33,581 bases of DNA from Nocardiopsis salina YIM 90010 (GCF_000341025.1 NZ_ANBF01000059.1:3110-36690), one strand, 5' to 3'; counted from the stretch's first letter, positions 22,700-31,808 are shown. Program-made: numbers and translations. The notes: a model not told the origin generated them from the sequence alone.

Positions 22700-24238
22700 A
22701 TGAATACAACTGACACCCGCGGAAGCGCTCTCGAGGGCGACCAGGCCCAGGAGGACGCGGTCCGCGAGGCGATCACCGTCGGGGACGGGGTCAACGCAGA
22801 GGCGCCGACCACGCAGACCGGCGGCGAACGCTACGACGACCACACGACCGCCCCCGACCAGGGCGAGATGGAACTCGCCGAGCGCAACGCGCTCCGCCGT
22901 GTCCAGGGGCTGTCGACCGAACTCACCGACGTCACCGAGGTCGAGAACCGCAGCCTGCGCCTGGAGCGCGTCGTGCTCATCGGTGTCTGGACCAGCGGCA
23001 CGCAGGCCGACGCCGACACCTCGCTCACCGAGCTCGCGGCCCTGGCCGAGACCGCCGGAGCCGCGGTCCTGGAAGGCCTCACCCAGCGCCGCCCCAAGCC
23101 CGACGCCGCCACCTACATCGGTAAGGGCAAGGCGGCCGAGCTCGCCGACGTCGTCGCGGCGACCGGGGCCGACACCGTCATCTGCGACGGTGAACTCACG
23201 CCCGGCCAGCTGATCCAGCTCGAGGACGTCGTCAAGGTCAAGGTCATCGACCGCACCGCACTGATCCTCGACATCTTCGCCCAGCACGCCCGCAGCAGCG
23301 AGGGCAAGGCCCAGATCGAACTGGCCCAGCTCAACTACCTGCTGCCGCGGCTCCGCGGCTGGGGGCACACCCTGTCCCGTCAGGCCGGCGGCGCCGGTGG
23401 CGGCGGTGGCGGCGGTGGCGGCGGTGTGGGTCTGCGCGGTCCCGGTGAGACCAAGATCGAGACCGACCGCCGGCGCATCAACGACAAGATCGCCAAACTG
23501 CGCCGCCGACTCGCCCACATGCGCACGGCCCGCGACGTCAAGCGCTCCGTGCGCCGCACCCGCGAGGTTCCGGCCGTGGCCATCGCCGGATACACCAACG
23601 CGGGCAAGTCCAGCCTGCTCAACCGGCTCACCGGGGCCGGGGTCCTGGTGGAGAACGCCCTGTTCGCAACCCTCGACCCCACCGTGCGCCAGGCGCGCAC
23701 CCCCGACGGCCGGGCGTTCACGCTCAGCGACACCGTCGGTTTCGTCCGGCACCTGCCGCACCAGCTCGTGGAGGCGTTCCGCTCCACGCTGGAGGAGGTC
23801 GCCGACGCGGACCTGGTCGTCCACGTGGTCGACGGTTCGCACCCCGCGCCCGAGGAGCAGGTCCGGGCCGTGCACGAGGTCTTCGCCGACATCGACGCGA
23901 CCGACGTGCCCGAGATCGTCGTGGTCAACAAGACCGACGCCGCCGACCCCGACACGCTCAAGGCCCTGCGCACGCGCTACCCCGACGTCGTCGAGGTCTC
24001 CGCGCGCACCGGCGAGGGCGTTGCGGACCTGGTCACGAGGTTGGCCGATTCGCTGCCCGAGCTCGCCCACGAAGTCAGGGCGCTCGTGCCCTACTCGCGC
24101 GGCGACCTGGTCGCCAAGGCCTACGAGGAGGGGCGTGTCCTCAAGGAGGAGCACACCCAGGACGGTACGGACATCCACGCGTTCGTTCCCGCGCTGCTGG
24201 CCACCAAGCTGGGCGAGTACGCGCTGACGACCGCCTGA
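22700..24238 (+). CDS. hflX: Ribosome-associated GTPase HflX
   Basis: HflX binds the 50S subunit and splits or rescues stalled ribosomes, often during heat or antibiotic stress. The 512-residue protein has an N-terminal HflX domain (TYIGKGKAAEL, VKVKVIDRTALILDIFAQHA), a Gly-rich linker, GPGETKIETDRRRI and a GTPase domain with G1 GYTNAGKSSLLN, G3 DTVGFVRHLP, G4 NKTD and a short C-terminal domain. An acidic head of about 55 residues is typical of actinomycetes. GGAGGG is only two bases before the ATG at 22700, an unusually short spacing, so a slightly later start is possible. The Gly linker is encoded by a perfect nine-base tandem repeat. Confidence 0.95.
   Translation: MNTTDTRGSALEGDQAQEDAVREAITVGDGVNAEAPTTQTGGERYDDHTTAPDQGEMELAERNALRRVQGLSTELTDVTEVENRSLRLERVVLIGVWTSGTQADADTSLTELAALAETAGAAVLEGLTQRRPKPDAATYIGKGKAAELADVVAATGADTVICDGELTPGQLIQLEDVVKVKVIDRTALILDIFAQHARSSEGKAQIELAQLNYLLPRLRGWGHTLSRQAGGAGGGGGGGGGGVGLRGPGETKIETDRRRINDKIAKLRRRLAHMRTARDVKRSVRRTREVPAVAIAGYTNAGKSSLLNRLTGAGVLVENALFATLDPTVRQARTPDGRAFTLSDTVGFVRHLPHQLVEAFRSTLEEVADADLVVHVVDGSHPAPEEQVRAVHEVFADIDATDVPEIVVVNKTDAADPDTLKALRTRYPDVVEVSARTGEGVADLVTRLADSLPELAHEVRALVPYSRGDLVAKAYEEGRVLKEEHTQDGTDIHAFVPALLATKLGEYALTTA
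23396..23425 (+). repeat. Nine-base tandem repeat in hflX (poly-Gly linker)
   Basis: GGTGGCGGC occurs three times in a row, in frame (Gly-Gly-Gly each), followed by GGT. It lies between the N-terminal and GTPase domains and is prone to slippage that would change linker length by three residues without a frameshift. Confidence 0.85.
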
Positions 24239-24273
24239 GACGCCGCGCCGCACGCAGCGGTGGGTACGTGCAC

Positions 24274-24303
24274 ACGGGCCCGGGGTCCTCGCCCCGGGCC
24301 CGT
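24274..24303 (+). terminator. Terminator after hflX
   Basis: ACGGGCCCGGGG (24274-24285) pairs perfectly with CCCCGGGCCCGT (24292-24303) around TCCTCG; outer CAC/GTG bases extend it with a bulge. No strong T-run. Confidence 0.75.
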
Positions 24304-24415
24304 CGTGTGCCCGGCGCCGTTCCCCTCCCAGTTCAGGCGGGGCGGGGGTGGTCCCGGCCCCCGAAAGATTGTGTGAAGGATGTCCCGGTACGCTCACCTT
24401 TCGGTCCACAGGGAG

Positions 24416-24446
24416 GTGTACACGGGCTCGGCGGATGGACTACGGT
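24416..24446 (+). promoter_or_regulatory. Possible promoter of amidohydrolase gene
   Basis: TACGGT (24441-24446) fits a -10. The palindrome GTGTACAC (24416-24423) lies at the -35 position. It would give a leader of about 170 bases that includes a small open frame. Evidence is modest. Confidence 0.3.
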
Positions 24447-24559
24447 TTTGGCCACCGGTCGGCGCCCCGCCCGACACGGCCCCGGTGAACGGCCCCCGCC
24501 GGAATCGGGGTCCGTCGGCCCGCCCCAGCACCCGGACCACTCCAGACAACGAGGTCGCC

Positions 24560-24613
24560 ATGCCCGCCCGCGCTCCGCTCGCCGCTCACATGACCATCGG
24601 TGTCCGGGGCTGA
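24560..24613 (+). CDS. Possible 17-residue upstream peptide
   Basis: An ATG with GAGG five bases upstream opens a 17-codon frame (MPARAPLAAHMTIGVRG) that stops 11 bases before the amidohydrolase ATG, in a different frame. The spacing would allow ribosomes to re-initiate. It has no known relatives that I recognise; it may be a leader peptide or chance. Confidence 0.25.
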   Translation: MPARAPLAAHMTIGVRG

Positions 24614-24624
24614 GCGGAGAGCAC

Positions 24625-25833
24625 ATGTCGGTCATCCTCCTCACCAACATCGGACGGCTCTGGACCGGGACGGAGATGCTCACCAAGGCGGCGATCCTGC
24701 TCAAGGACGACCGCATCGCCTGGGTCGGAACCGCCGCCGAGCTCCCGCAGCAGGTCCCCGGGGTCGTCGACGACCTCACCGACGTCGACGAGGTCGTCAA
24801 CATCGGCGGCGGGCTCGTCACCCCCGGCCTCATCGACGCCCACTGCCACCCTGTCTACGCCGGTGACCGGTACGCCGAGGTCACCATGTGGGCCAAAGGT
24901 GCGTCGAGGGGCGACATCTTCGCGGCCGGCGGGGGTGTGTCCACGACCGTCACCATCACCCGCGGGACCGACCCCTGGACCCTGTGCAACGCGGTCCGCG
25001 AACGCCTGCGGCACTGGGTGCTCACCGGGGCCACCACCGTGGAGGCCAAGACCGGGTACCACCTGACCCGCGACGGCGAACTCGCGGACGTTCGGCTGCT
25101 GCGCTCACTTGAGGAGGAGCCCGGCATGCCGCGCATCCACGCGACCTTCTTCCCCGCGCACGGGGTTCCGCCGGAGTTCTTCGGCCGTCCCAAGGAGTAC
25201 GTCGCCGCGGCCGCCTCCTGGCTCGCCGACGCCGCCACCGCGGGGGCCGACGGCGTCGACATCTACTGCGACAACCAGCAGTTCACCACCGAGGACGCGC
25301 ACATGCTGCTCGGCGTCGGCCGGTCGGTGGGCCTTCGCACCACGCTTCACGCCTGCTCGCGACCGCGCCACGGTGCGGTCCGGATGGCCACGGAACTGGG
25401 GTGCTCCTCCGTGGACCTGCTCCACGAGACCGACGACCAGGACATCCTCGCGCTCGCCGGCGCTCGTATCCCCGTCGTCGCCTGCCCCACCACGTCGTTG
25501 CGCGAACGCCGTACGCCGCCGGTGCGCACACTGCTCGACCACGGGGTACCCGTCGGTCTCGGCACCGACCACAACCCCGGGCAGACCGGGGCGACGTCGA
25601 TGCCACTGGTGATGGCGCTGTCGATCTCCATGTTCGAGATGACCGTGCAGGAGGCCCTCACTGCAGCCACCCTCGGGAGTGCGCACGCGCTGGGGCTGAC
25701 CGACCGGGGTGTGCTCGCGCCCGGGTGCCTGGCCGACCTCGTGCAGTGGGACGCCGACCACGAGGGCGCGTTCGGGTGGTCGATGGGGCTGCAAACACTG
25801 CGTGTGTGGCAGGGCGGCCGCACGATCCGGTGA
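24625..25833 (+). CDS. Imidazolonepropionase-like amidohydrolase
   Basis: A 402-residue metal-dependent amidohydrolase most like HutI (imidazolonepropionase of histidine breakdown). Matching elements are VTPGLIDAHCHPVYAGDR with His73, His75 and Arg82, TVEAKTGYH (Tyr145), FFPAHGVPPEFF (His179), LHACS (His242) and GLGTDHNPGQTG (Asp315, Asn317). The usual HutI HADE motif is HACS here, replacing the Glu, and the later conserved DH is DLLH. Metal binding thus looks kept but the substrate or mechanism may differ. No other hut gene is nearby. The ATG at 24625 has GGAGAG close upstream. I would not call it HutI without tests. Confidence 0.78.
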   Translation: MSVILLTNIGRLWTGTEMLTKAAILLKDDRIAWVGTAAELPQQVPGVVDDLTDVDEVVNIGGGLVTPGLIDAHCHPVYAGDRYAEVTMWAKGASRGDIFAAGGGVSTTVTITRGTDPWTLCNAVRERLRHWVLTGATTVEAKTGYHLTRDGELADVRLLRSLEEEPGMPRIHATFFPAHGVPPEFFGRPKEYVAAAASWLADAATAGADGVDIYCDNQQFTTEDAHMLLGVGRSVGLRTTLHACSRPRHGAVRMATELGCSSVDLLHETDDQDILALAGARIPVVACPTTSLRERRTPPVRTLLDHGVPVGLGTDHNPGQTGATSMPLVMALSISMFEMTVQEALTAATLGSAHALGLTDRGVLAPGCLADLVQWDADHEGAFGWSMGLQTLRVWQGGRTIR

Positions 25834-25877
25834 CCGGGGCGGCTCCGGCTGCCCGGGCCACGTGTACGGACGCGGGG

Positions 25878-26846
25878 TCAGCTCCGGGCGCCGCCGCGTG
25901 CGCGGGCGATCTCGATGACCGCACGCTCCAACGCGTACTCGGGGTCGCGGCCCGCACCCTTGATGAGCGCGTCCGTCTCGGCCACGACCTCCATCGCCCG
26001 CGTGACACCGGCCGCATTCCACCCCCGCGCCTGCTGGCGGAGCGTGCGCAGCTTCCACGGCGGGACCTTGGCGCGCTTGGCCAGCTCCGCCTCGCCCACC
26101 CCCCGCGCGGGCTGGTCCACCACCGCGATTCCCCTGACCGCCCCCGCCAGCGCGCTGTTGATCAGGACCGGCGCGGTGCCCACCGCCAGGGACCAGCGCA
26201 ACTGTTCCAACGCCTCGGGCAGGCGGCCCTCCACCGCGCGGTCGGCGACCGTGAACCCCGACGCCTCCGCCTTGCCGGAGTGGTAACGCGCCACGGTCTC
26301 GGCGTCGACGCGGCCCTCTGTGTCGGCCATGAGCTGGGTGCAGGCGGCGGCGATCTCGCGGAGCTCGCTGCCCACGGAGTCGACCAGGGACTGCGCGGCG
26401 TCCGGGGTGATCCGGCGCCCGTCCGAGGAGAACTCCTTCTTGACGAACGCCACCCGCTCGGAGGTCTTGGTGGGCCCCTTGCAGTCGACCCGCTGCGCAC
26501 CCGCCTTCAGCGCCGACTGCAGGAGCGCCTTGCCCTTGTTGCCGCCCGCGTGCGTGAGGACCATCGTGACGTCGTCGGCCGGGTTCGCGAGGTAGTCGGT
26601 GACCGTCGTCGCGAGCTCCTTGTTGAGGTCCTGCGACGAACGCAGCACGACGACGCGGCTGTCACCGAACAGCGAGGGGGAGGTGACCTCGACCAGGGTG
26701 GTCGGCCCCACCTGGGAGGGCACGAGGTCGTGAACGTCCGCGTCGGGTTCGACCTCGCGGGCGGCGGCCACGACGGCGGCGACGGCGCGGTCCACGAGGA
26801 GTTCCTCGTCGCCGACGATGACCGTGAGCAGGGGCGGTGCAGGCAT
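25878..26846 (-). CDS. holA: DNA polymerase III delta subunit HolA
   Basis: The delta subunit of the clamp loader; it opens the beta clamp so that it can be placed on DNA. The 322-residue protein starts MPAPPLLTVIVGDEELLVDRA, with the family's VGDEELL motif. It contains SLFGDSRVVVLR (clamp-contact region) and a C-terminal helical collar domain (WKLRTLRQQARGW). Length is normal. The start at 26846 is chosen from this N-terminus; GGGG at -2 is too close to be a ribosome site. It follows comEC on the same strand (84-base gap), the common Gram-positive order comEA-comEC-holA. Confidence 0.95.
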   Translation of the reverse strand: MPAPPLLTVIVGDEELLVDRAVAAVVAAAREVEPDADVHDLVPSQVGPTTLVEVTSPSLFGDSRVVVLRSSQDLNKELATTVTDYLANPADDVTMVLTHAGGNKGKALLQSALKAGAQRVDCKGPTKTSERVAFVKKEFSSDGRRITPDAAQSLVDSVGSELREIAAACTQLMADTEGRVDAETVARYHSGKAEASGFTVADRAVEGRLPEALEQLRWSLAVGTAPVLINSALAGAVRGIAVVDQPARGVGEAELAKRAKVPPWKLRTLRQQARGWNAAGVTRAMEVVAETDALIKGAGRDPEYALERAVIEIARARGGARS

Positions 26847-26930
26847 ACCCCGAGCATGCCACGCCCCGCGGACGGTTCCGTCCGTCGCGCTGCCCACACG
26901 CGGTGCGGGGAGTCGGGCATGCCGGGGCGC

Positions 26931-29300
26931 TCAGGCGTCCCGGTCGGGGTCGGGCCCGCGGACGGCCCCGCGGGGAGGCCCCGTACCGTCGCCGGGCAGT
27001 ACGGCGACCGACCCGTCCCGGTCGGTGCGCAGGTTCACCGGCGAGACCTCCTCCAACAACCGCCACGTGAACGGCGCGGGATGGCCGTAGGGGTTGTCCG
27101 CGCCGACCGACGTGAGCGACACGTCGGGCGACGTGGCTCTGAGGAACTCCGGCACCTGAGTCCCGGCACCGTGGTGCGGTGTGGTCAGTACGCTCACCGA
27201 CAGCAGGTCGGCCTCTGGCAGGGTGAGCATGCGTTCCTGCGCCTCCTCCTCGACGTCCCCTGTGAGCAGCACCGACACCGGGCCGTCCGCGCGCACCACC
27301 AGCGACCGGTCGTTGAGCGTTCCCTCGAAATCGGGCTCGGGCCACAGCACCCGCAGGGTCCAGGGCCCCACGGTCACCTCAGCCCCGCGTTCGCCGGCCC
27401 ACGTGTGCACGTCCTCGTCGGCCAGCTCGCCTCCGACGGGGGTGTCGTCGAAGTCGGCGGGAACCAGCGCGGTCGGGACCGTCCGGTGCCGCAGGACCCC
27501 TGAAGCCCCGTCGACGTGGTCGGCGTGGTCGTGGCTGAGCATCAACAGGGGGACCGTGGTCACCCCCAGCTCGGTGAGGCAGTCGTCGACCGGTTCCGGT
27601 TCCATGCCGGTGTCGAAGACCATCGCCGACCCCGGACCGACGGACAGCACGAACGCGTCGCCCTGCCCCACGTCGCAGGCCACCACAGCCCACCCCGCCG
27701 GGGGCCACCCGCCCGGCAGGCACCGCGCGGCCAGCGCCAGGATCAGAACCGCCACGACGCCGGCGGACACCACCCGCAACCACCGCCGGGTCCGCGCCAG
27801 CACCAACAGCGCGAGCAGCACCGCGAGCGCCAGGGCCCCGGCCACGTCCCCGCGCCACGGGAACGCCCCGTACGGAACCCGCGCCCCGTGTTCGGCGACC
27901 GACGCGATCCACGAAACCCCCACCCCCGGGACACGCACCAACGCTGCCACCGCCGTGTCCCACGTGTCGGCGAGCCAGGGCGCACCCGCGACCAACGGTG
28001 CGGCCCGGACCGAGGCGAGCGCGGCGACCACGGCCCCGAGCACGGTCACCGGAGCCACCACCGGCGCTGCCAGCACGTTGGCGGGGACCGCCACCCATGA
28101 GACCTCGCCCGACAACAGCACGAGCACGGGCGATACCGCCAACTGGGCGGCCAGGGCCACTGCGCACGCCTCGGCCACGACACGGGGAAGACGGCTCTGC
28201 CACGCCCGCGACCACGCCGGGACCAGCAGCAGGATCCCGGCCGTGGCCAGCACCGACAGCGCGAACCCGTAGGAGGAGGCCAGGTCCGGTGCCACGAACA
28301 GCACCCCCACCACCGTCGCGCTCAACGCCCCGAGTCCGGCGTGCGTGCGGCCCGTCGCAAGCGCCAGCAGTGCGATCGAGCCCATGAACGCCGCCCGGAC
28401 GACACTCGGTTCAGGGCGGCACACCAGCACGAACAGCCAGATCATCGCCGCCCCGCCCACAACCGAGAACCAGGTCGGTGCGCGCGCCAGACGGGCCACG
28501 GTCAGCACGAAGCCGGTGAGGATGGCGAGGTTCGCACCGCTGACAGTGAGCAGGTGTGTCATGCCGGTGGTCCGGAAGTCCTCCGCGGTCTGGGGATCGA
28601 TCTCGGACACGTCGCCGACGATCAGCGCCGGCAGGAGCCCTCGCTCGGGCTGGGGCAGGACAGCGGTCGCCTCCCGCAGACGCTCCCGCACGTCCCCGGC
28701 GAAGCTCTGCAGGTCGGAGGGCGCGCCGATCCCCTCGGGAGGGCCGCGGACCGCGACGAGCGCGGCGGTCATCGGATCCTCCTCGTCCAGGAACGCACCC
28801 CGTGCCCGCACCTGCTGGCCGGGCAGCAGCGTGCCCCACTCCGGCCCGGAGGCCAACAGGACCACGGGCGCGCGTCCGCGGGTCTCCAGGTTCCAGGCGG
28901 TGATCACCCACTCGGCCCGGCCCGGGCGGGGTTGGCCCGCGCGCGCTCGCGGATCGGTGCGCACCTGGGCGACGAACTCGACCTCCCCGGGGCGTTCCGC
29001 AGCTGCGGTCGCAGCGCTGTGTGCGACCCGGTGCACGTGGAGGCCGGTGACCGCCGCGACCGTGGCCGAGCAGGACAGCGTCGCCGCCAGGCCGAGCGCC
29101 ATCGCCTCTGTCGGGGCGCGGGACAGGATCAGCACGGCGAGCGCGAGACCGGCCATGATCGCGGCGAACACCCACGACGTCCACGGGGCGACCGTGAGTG
29201 CTCCCAGCGCGGTCAGCCAGGTCGCGACGGCCGGTGCGGCCAGGCGCAGGTCGGGAGGGCGGCCCAACGAGAATCCGTCCGTGCCCAGCCAGCTCACCAC
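26931..29300 (-). CDS. comEC: DNA uptake channel ComEC/Rec2
   Basis: A membrane channel that carries single-stranded DNA into the cell during natural transformation; in actinomycetes its use is mostly unproven. The 789-residue protein has N-terminal membrane segments and a soluble OB-like part. The competence domain follows (GDVSEIDPQTAEDFRTTGMTHLLTVSGAN, then many helices). It ends in a metallo-beta-lactamase-like domain with CDVGQGDAFVLS, FDTG, SHDHADHVDG (HxHxDH) and TPHHG. All domains are complete, so it looks functional. It starts with GTG at 29300, or GTG at 29297. AGGA lies about nine bases upstream. comEA precedes it by 159 bases. Confidence 0.94.
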   Translation of the reverse strand: MVSWLGTDGFSLGRPPDLRLAAPAVATWLTALGALTVAPWTSWVFAAIMAGLALAVLILSRAPTEAMALGLAATLSCSATVAAVTGLHVHRVAHSAATAAAERPGEVEFVAQVRTDPRARAGQPRPGRAEWVITAWNLETRGRAPVVLLASGPEWGTLLPGQQVRARGAFLDEEDPMTAALVAVRGPPEGIGAPSDLQSFAGDVRERLREATAVLPQPERGLLPALIVGDVSEIDPQTAEDFRTTGMTHLLTVSGANLAILTGFVLTVARLARAPTWFSVVGGAAMIWLFVLVCRPEPSVVRAAFMGSIALLALATGRTHAGLGALSATVVGVLFVAPDLASSYGFALSVLATAGILLLVPAWSRAWQSRLPRVVAEACAVALAAQLAVSPVLVLLSGEVSWVAVPANVLAAPVVAPVTVLGAVVAALASVRAAPLVAGAPWLADTWDTAVAALVRVPGVGVSWIASVAEHGARVPYGAFPWRGDVAGALALAVLLALLVLARTRRWLRVVSAGVVAVLILALAARCLPGGWPPAGWAVVACDVGQGDAFVLSVGPGSAMVFDTGMEPEPVDDCLTELGVTTVPLLMLSHDHADHVDGASGVLRHRTVPTALVPADFDDTPVGGELADEDVHTWAGERGAEVTVGPWTLRVLWPEPDFEGTLNDRSLVVRADGPVSVLLTGDVEEEAQERMLTLPEADLLSVSVLTTPHHGAGTQVPEFLRATSPDVSLTSVGADNPYGHPAPFTWRLLEEVSPVNLRTDRDGSVAVLPGDGTGPPRGAVRGPDPDRDA

Positions 29301-29459
29301 AGGTGTGCGGTCCTTTCGTCACGCGTGCGGTCTTCGGGGCGCTCGGGTGGTCGGGTGCGGCACGCGCGGTTGAGGGGCCGGAGAGCCGGGCCGTGGAACG
29401 GTTGCGTACGCGGGTGGTGTGGGGCGGTGGCGGGGTGGGTCGCGGAGGGAGCGGTGTGG

Positions 29460-31802
29460 TCAGAGCGTCACGTGGTCCTCCAGGTTGTCGAAGGTGCTCT
29501 GCCCGATACCGGAGACGCCGAGCAGATCCTCCACACTGGCGAACGAGCCCCCCAGGGACTCGCGGTGCTCCAGGATCGCGTCGGCCTTGGCCTCGCCGAT
29601 GCCCGGTAACGCCTCCAGCGCCGACTGGTCGGCCTGGTTGAGGCTCACCCGCTGCGCATCCCCTTCTCCATCGGCCTCGGCCGCTTCGGCCCCTTCCGCG
29701 CCCAGCAGGATCCGTTCGCCGTCGACCACGGGCCGGGCCAGGTTGACCAGGTCGAGGTCGGCATCGGGCAGGGCGCCGCCGGCCTCCTCGACCGCGTCCA
29801 GGACCCGCGATCCGGACGGGAGCGTGTACAGGCCCGGATCCTCGACGTCGCCGCCCATGTGCACGACCACGTCCTCATCGGAGCCGTCGGCGCCGTCACC
29901 CGAGGGGTCGGCCGAGCCGCCGGAGGAAGCGCCGTTCCCCTCGGCCTCCTGCCCCCCGTCCCCGCCGCTCGCCTCGCCGTTCTCACCGTCGGGTGCGGAC
30001 TGGGGCACCATCTCGGGGACGTCGACGTCCCCCGGTTCCCGACGCAGGAACAGCAGGGCCGCCACGACCGCGGCCGCGCCCAGGACGAAGAGTGCGATGA
30101 CCGCCCGCTTCGACAGGGTGGCGTTGGGGCCCCACATCCGGGCGAAGCGGTTGACGGGGGTGTCGGAGGGGTCGCGAGGATCGAACTCCACGTAACCGGA
30201 GGGAGGACGGCGTTCCTTGAGGACCTCCTCGTCGTCGGGGTCCAGCCAGGGGGAGTCCGGTGGTGCGGGGATGTGGATGCCGGGGGCGTCGTGGTCCGGG
30301 GCTGCCCCGGGGACGGTGACGGAGTCGTCGGGGTCGCGCTCGGGCCAGGCGTCGGACGAGGCGTTCCTGAGGCCGTCCGGCGGTGGGTCGTCGAGCGGGT
30401 GGTGACCCGGGGGACGGTCGTGGGAGGGGGAGCCGTGGGCAGGGGTGTCGGACCGCGGACCGTCGGGGGGAGCGGCGGGCCAGGAGGGGCGCCGGTACTC
30501 GCGCGGCTGCTCGCTCAGCGGACGATGCCCCACCCACCTGCGGCTGGTGGGCGGGGGGTCGGGCCGGTCCCGTCGGTCCGGGGCCGTCGAGGGCAGCCCC
30601 GCCGGCCTCCCAGCCTTGCGGGGGTGCAGGCGGACGGTGCCGCCGCTCGCACGGAGGTCGTCGAGGTCCTCGGGCCCGTCCGGCCCGGGATCGTTCTCCG
30701 GTGCGGAGCTTGTGGACGCAGTGACGTCGTCGCCGGTTCCGAACGGGGAGGCGGCCCCGACCGGGGGAGTGGTGGCGGAACCGGACGTCACGGTCCCGGG
30801 GCTGCCGAGCGGCGGGCCGGGGGTGACGTCGCGGTGGTGGCGCAGCATCTGGGCGCTGATCGGCGGCTCGTTCCACAGGCGCGGGTCGGGGGCTCGGGTC
30901 CGGGCCGGACGCAGACGGGCCGTGTCGTGGTCCTCGAGCAGCTCATCCGGCTCCTGGCCGTCCTGGCCGTGCATGCCACCGGTGTCGGAGACGTGGTCCT
31001 GCGCCCGGTCGACGCCGGGGACGGGCACGTGCGCCGCACCGTGGTCGATGCCCGGGCTCGTGCCGGTCTCCGGGCCGGGCCCAGGGGCCGGAGACCTGGT
31101 GGAGGCCCCGGGTACGTGGGCGGAGGACGGGCCGTCCACGTACCCGGGGTGTTCTGGGCGCCCGTCGCCGTACCCGCGGTCCTGCTCCTGTCCGGGCGCG
31201 TGGACCGGCGCGCGTCCAGGGGTGTGGCCTTCGGCGGGGCCGGGACCGCGCGCCGGTGTCCGTCGGTCCGTCGGCACGTGCGCGGGTGCCTGTGTGCGCA
31301 CGGCGTCCGCTCGCGCGGGCGGGGGCAGGCGTTCGGTGTCGGTCTCCTCCAGGAACTCCGTCAGCGGGGTGCCCTCCTCCGAACCGCGGGCGGGCGCGGA
31401 TTCGCTGCCGGAAACCCGGACGGCCGTGCCCGGAGCGGGCGACGCGCTCCCGGCGGGGGTGTTGCGAGCCGAGGCGTTGCCCCTCGCCGTGCCGGACGCT
31501 GATCCCGCCGTCTCCGACGGATGCTCCTGCTGACCGGGAGCGGCGTGGTGGCGCGGGGTGGGGACGGACGAACGACGGTGGGCGGGCGAAGCCATGTTCC
31601 GCGCGACCTGCGGGTGGTACTCCGTCCCGGTCTCGTCCACCGCGTACGGGGCGGCGGGCACGGGGGAATCGGCCAACGGCGGACGCGGGATGCGCGAACG
31701 CAGACGCCGCGCCGCGGGAGACTCGTGCAACGGACGCGGACCTTCGGCGGGGGCCAGGCCGAGTGAGCGGAGGCGTTCCTGCTGGCGGGAGCGAGGGGTC
31801 AT
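29460..31802 (-). CDS. comEA: ComEA-type DNA receptor with very long disordered N-terminus
   Basis: ComEA binds double-stranded DNA outside the membrane and passes it to ComEC. The 780-residue protein is about twice the length I expect for actinobacterial ComEA. Residues 1-560 are Pro/Gly/Ala/charged, low-complexity and predicted cytoplasmic. One membrane helix follows at about 566-587 (RAVIALFVLGAAAVVAALLF), then an acidic linker, an SLBB domain (643-701, VVVHMGGDVEDPGLYTLPSG) and a double helix-hairpin-helix (716-780, SLNQADQSALEALPGIGEAKA). The cytoplasmic part repeats an acidic-Thr-Arg-Leu motif at about 149-164, 286-301 and 379-396. The frame stays open with host-like codons throughout. 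The start at 31802 has a promoter six bases before it. Confidence 0.88.
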   Translation of the reverse strand: MTPRSRQQERLRSLGLAPAEGPRPLHESPAARRLRSRIPRPPLADSPVPAAPYAVDETGTEYHPQVARNMASPAHRRSSVPTPRHHAAPGQQEHPSETAGSASGTARGNASARNTPAGSASPAPGTAVRVSGSESAPARGSEEGTPLTEFLEETDTERLPPPARADAVRTQAPAHVPTDRRTPARGPGPAEGHTPGRAPVHAPGQEQDRGYGDGRPEHPGYVDGPSSAHVPGASTRSPAPGPGPETGTSPGIDHGAAHVPVPGVDRAQDHVSDTGGMHGQDGQEPDELLEDHDTARLRPARTRAPDPRLWNEPPISAQMLRHHRDVTPGPPLGSPGTVTSGSATTPPVGAASPFGTGDDVTASTSSAPENDPGPDGPEDLDDLRASGGTVRLHPRKAGRPAGLPSTAPDRRDRPDPPPTSRRWVGHRPLSEQPREYRRPSWPAAPPDGPRSDTPAHGSPSHDRPPGHHPLDDPPPDGLRNASSDAWPERDPDDSVTVPGAAPDHDAPGIHIPAPPDSPWLDPDDEEVLKERRPPSGYVEFDPRDPSDTPVNRFARMWGPNATLSKRAVIALFVLGAAAVVAALLFLRREPGDVDVPEMVPQSAPDGENGEASGGDGGQEAEGNGASSGGSADPSGDGADGSDEDVVVHMGGDVEDPGLYTLPSGSRVLDAVEEAGGALPDADLDLVNLARPVVDGERILLGAEGAEAAEADGEGDAQRVSLNQADQSALEALPGIGEAKADAILEHRESLGGSFASVEDLLGVSGIGQSTFDNLEDHVTL

Positions 31803-31808
31803 ACCTCA

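Noticed and set aside
23396-23425. CRISPR-like or mobile-element repeat
   Set aside because: It is a short in-frame microsatellite coding for Gly. No CRISPR repeat/spacer pattern, transposase, integrase or att-like duplication was seen anywhere in the window.
24380-24613. A 77-codon frame before the amidohydrolase
   Set aside because: Its first ATG has no ribosome site and the product has no recognisable pattern; only its last 17 codons have a well-spaced start signal.
25401-27503. A 700-codon plus-strand frame crossing the amidohydrolase, holA and comEC genes
   Set aside because: It overlaps three well-supported genes and gives Arg/Gly/Pro-rich sequence.
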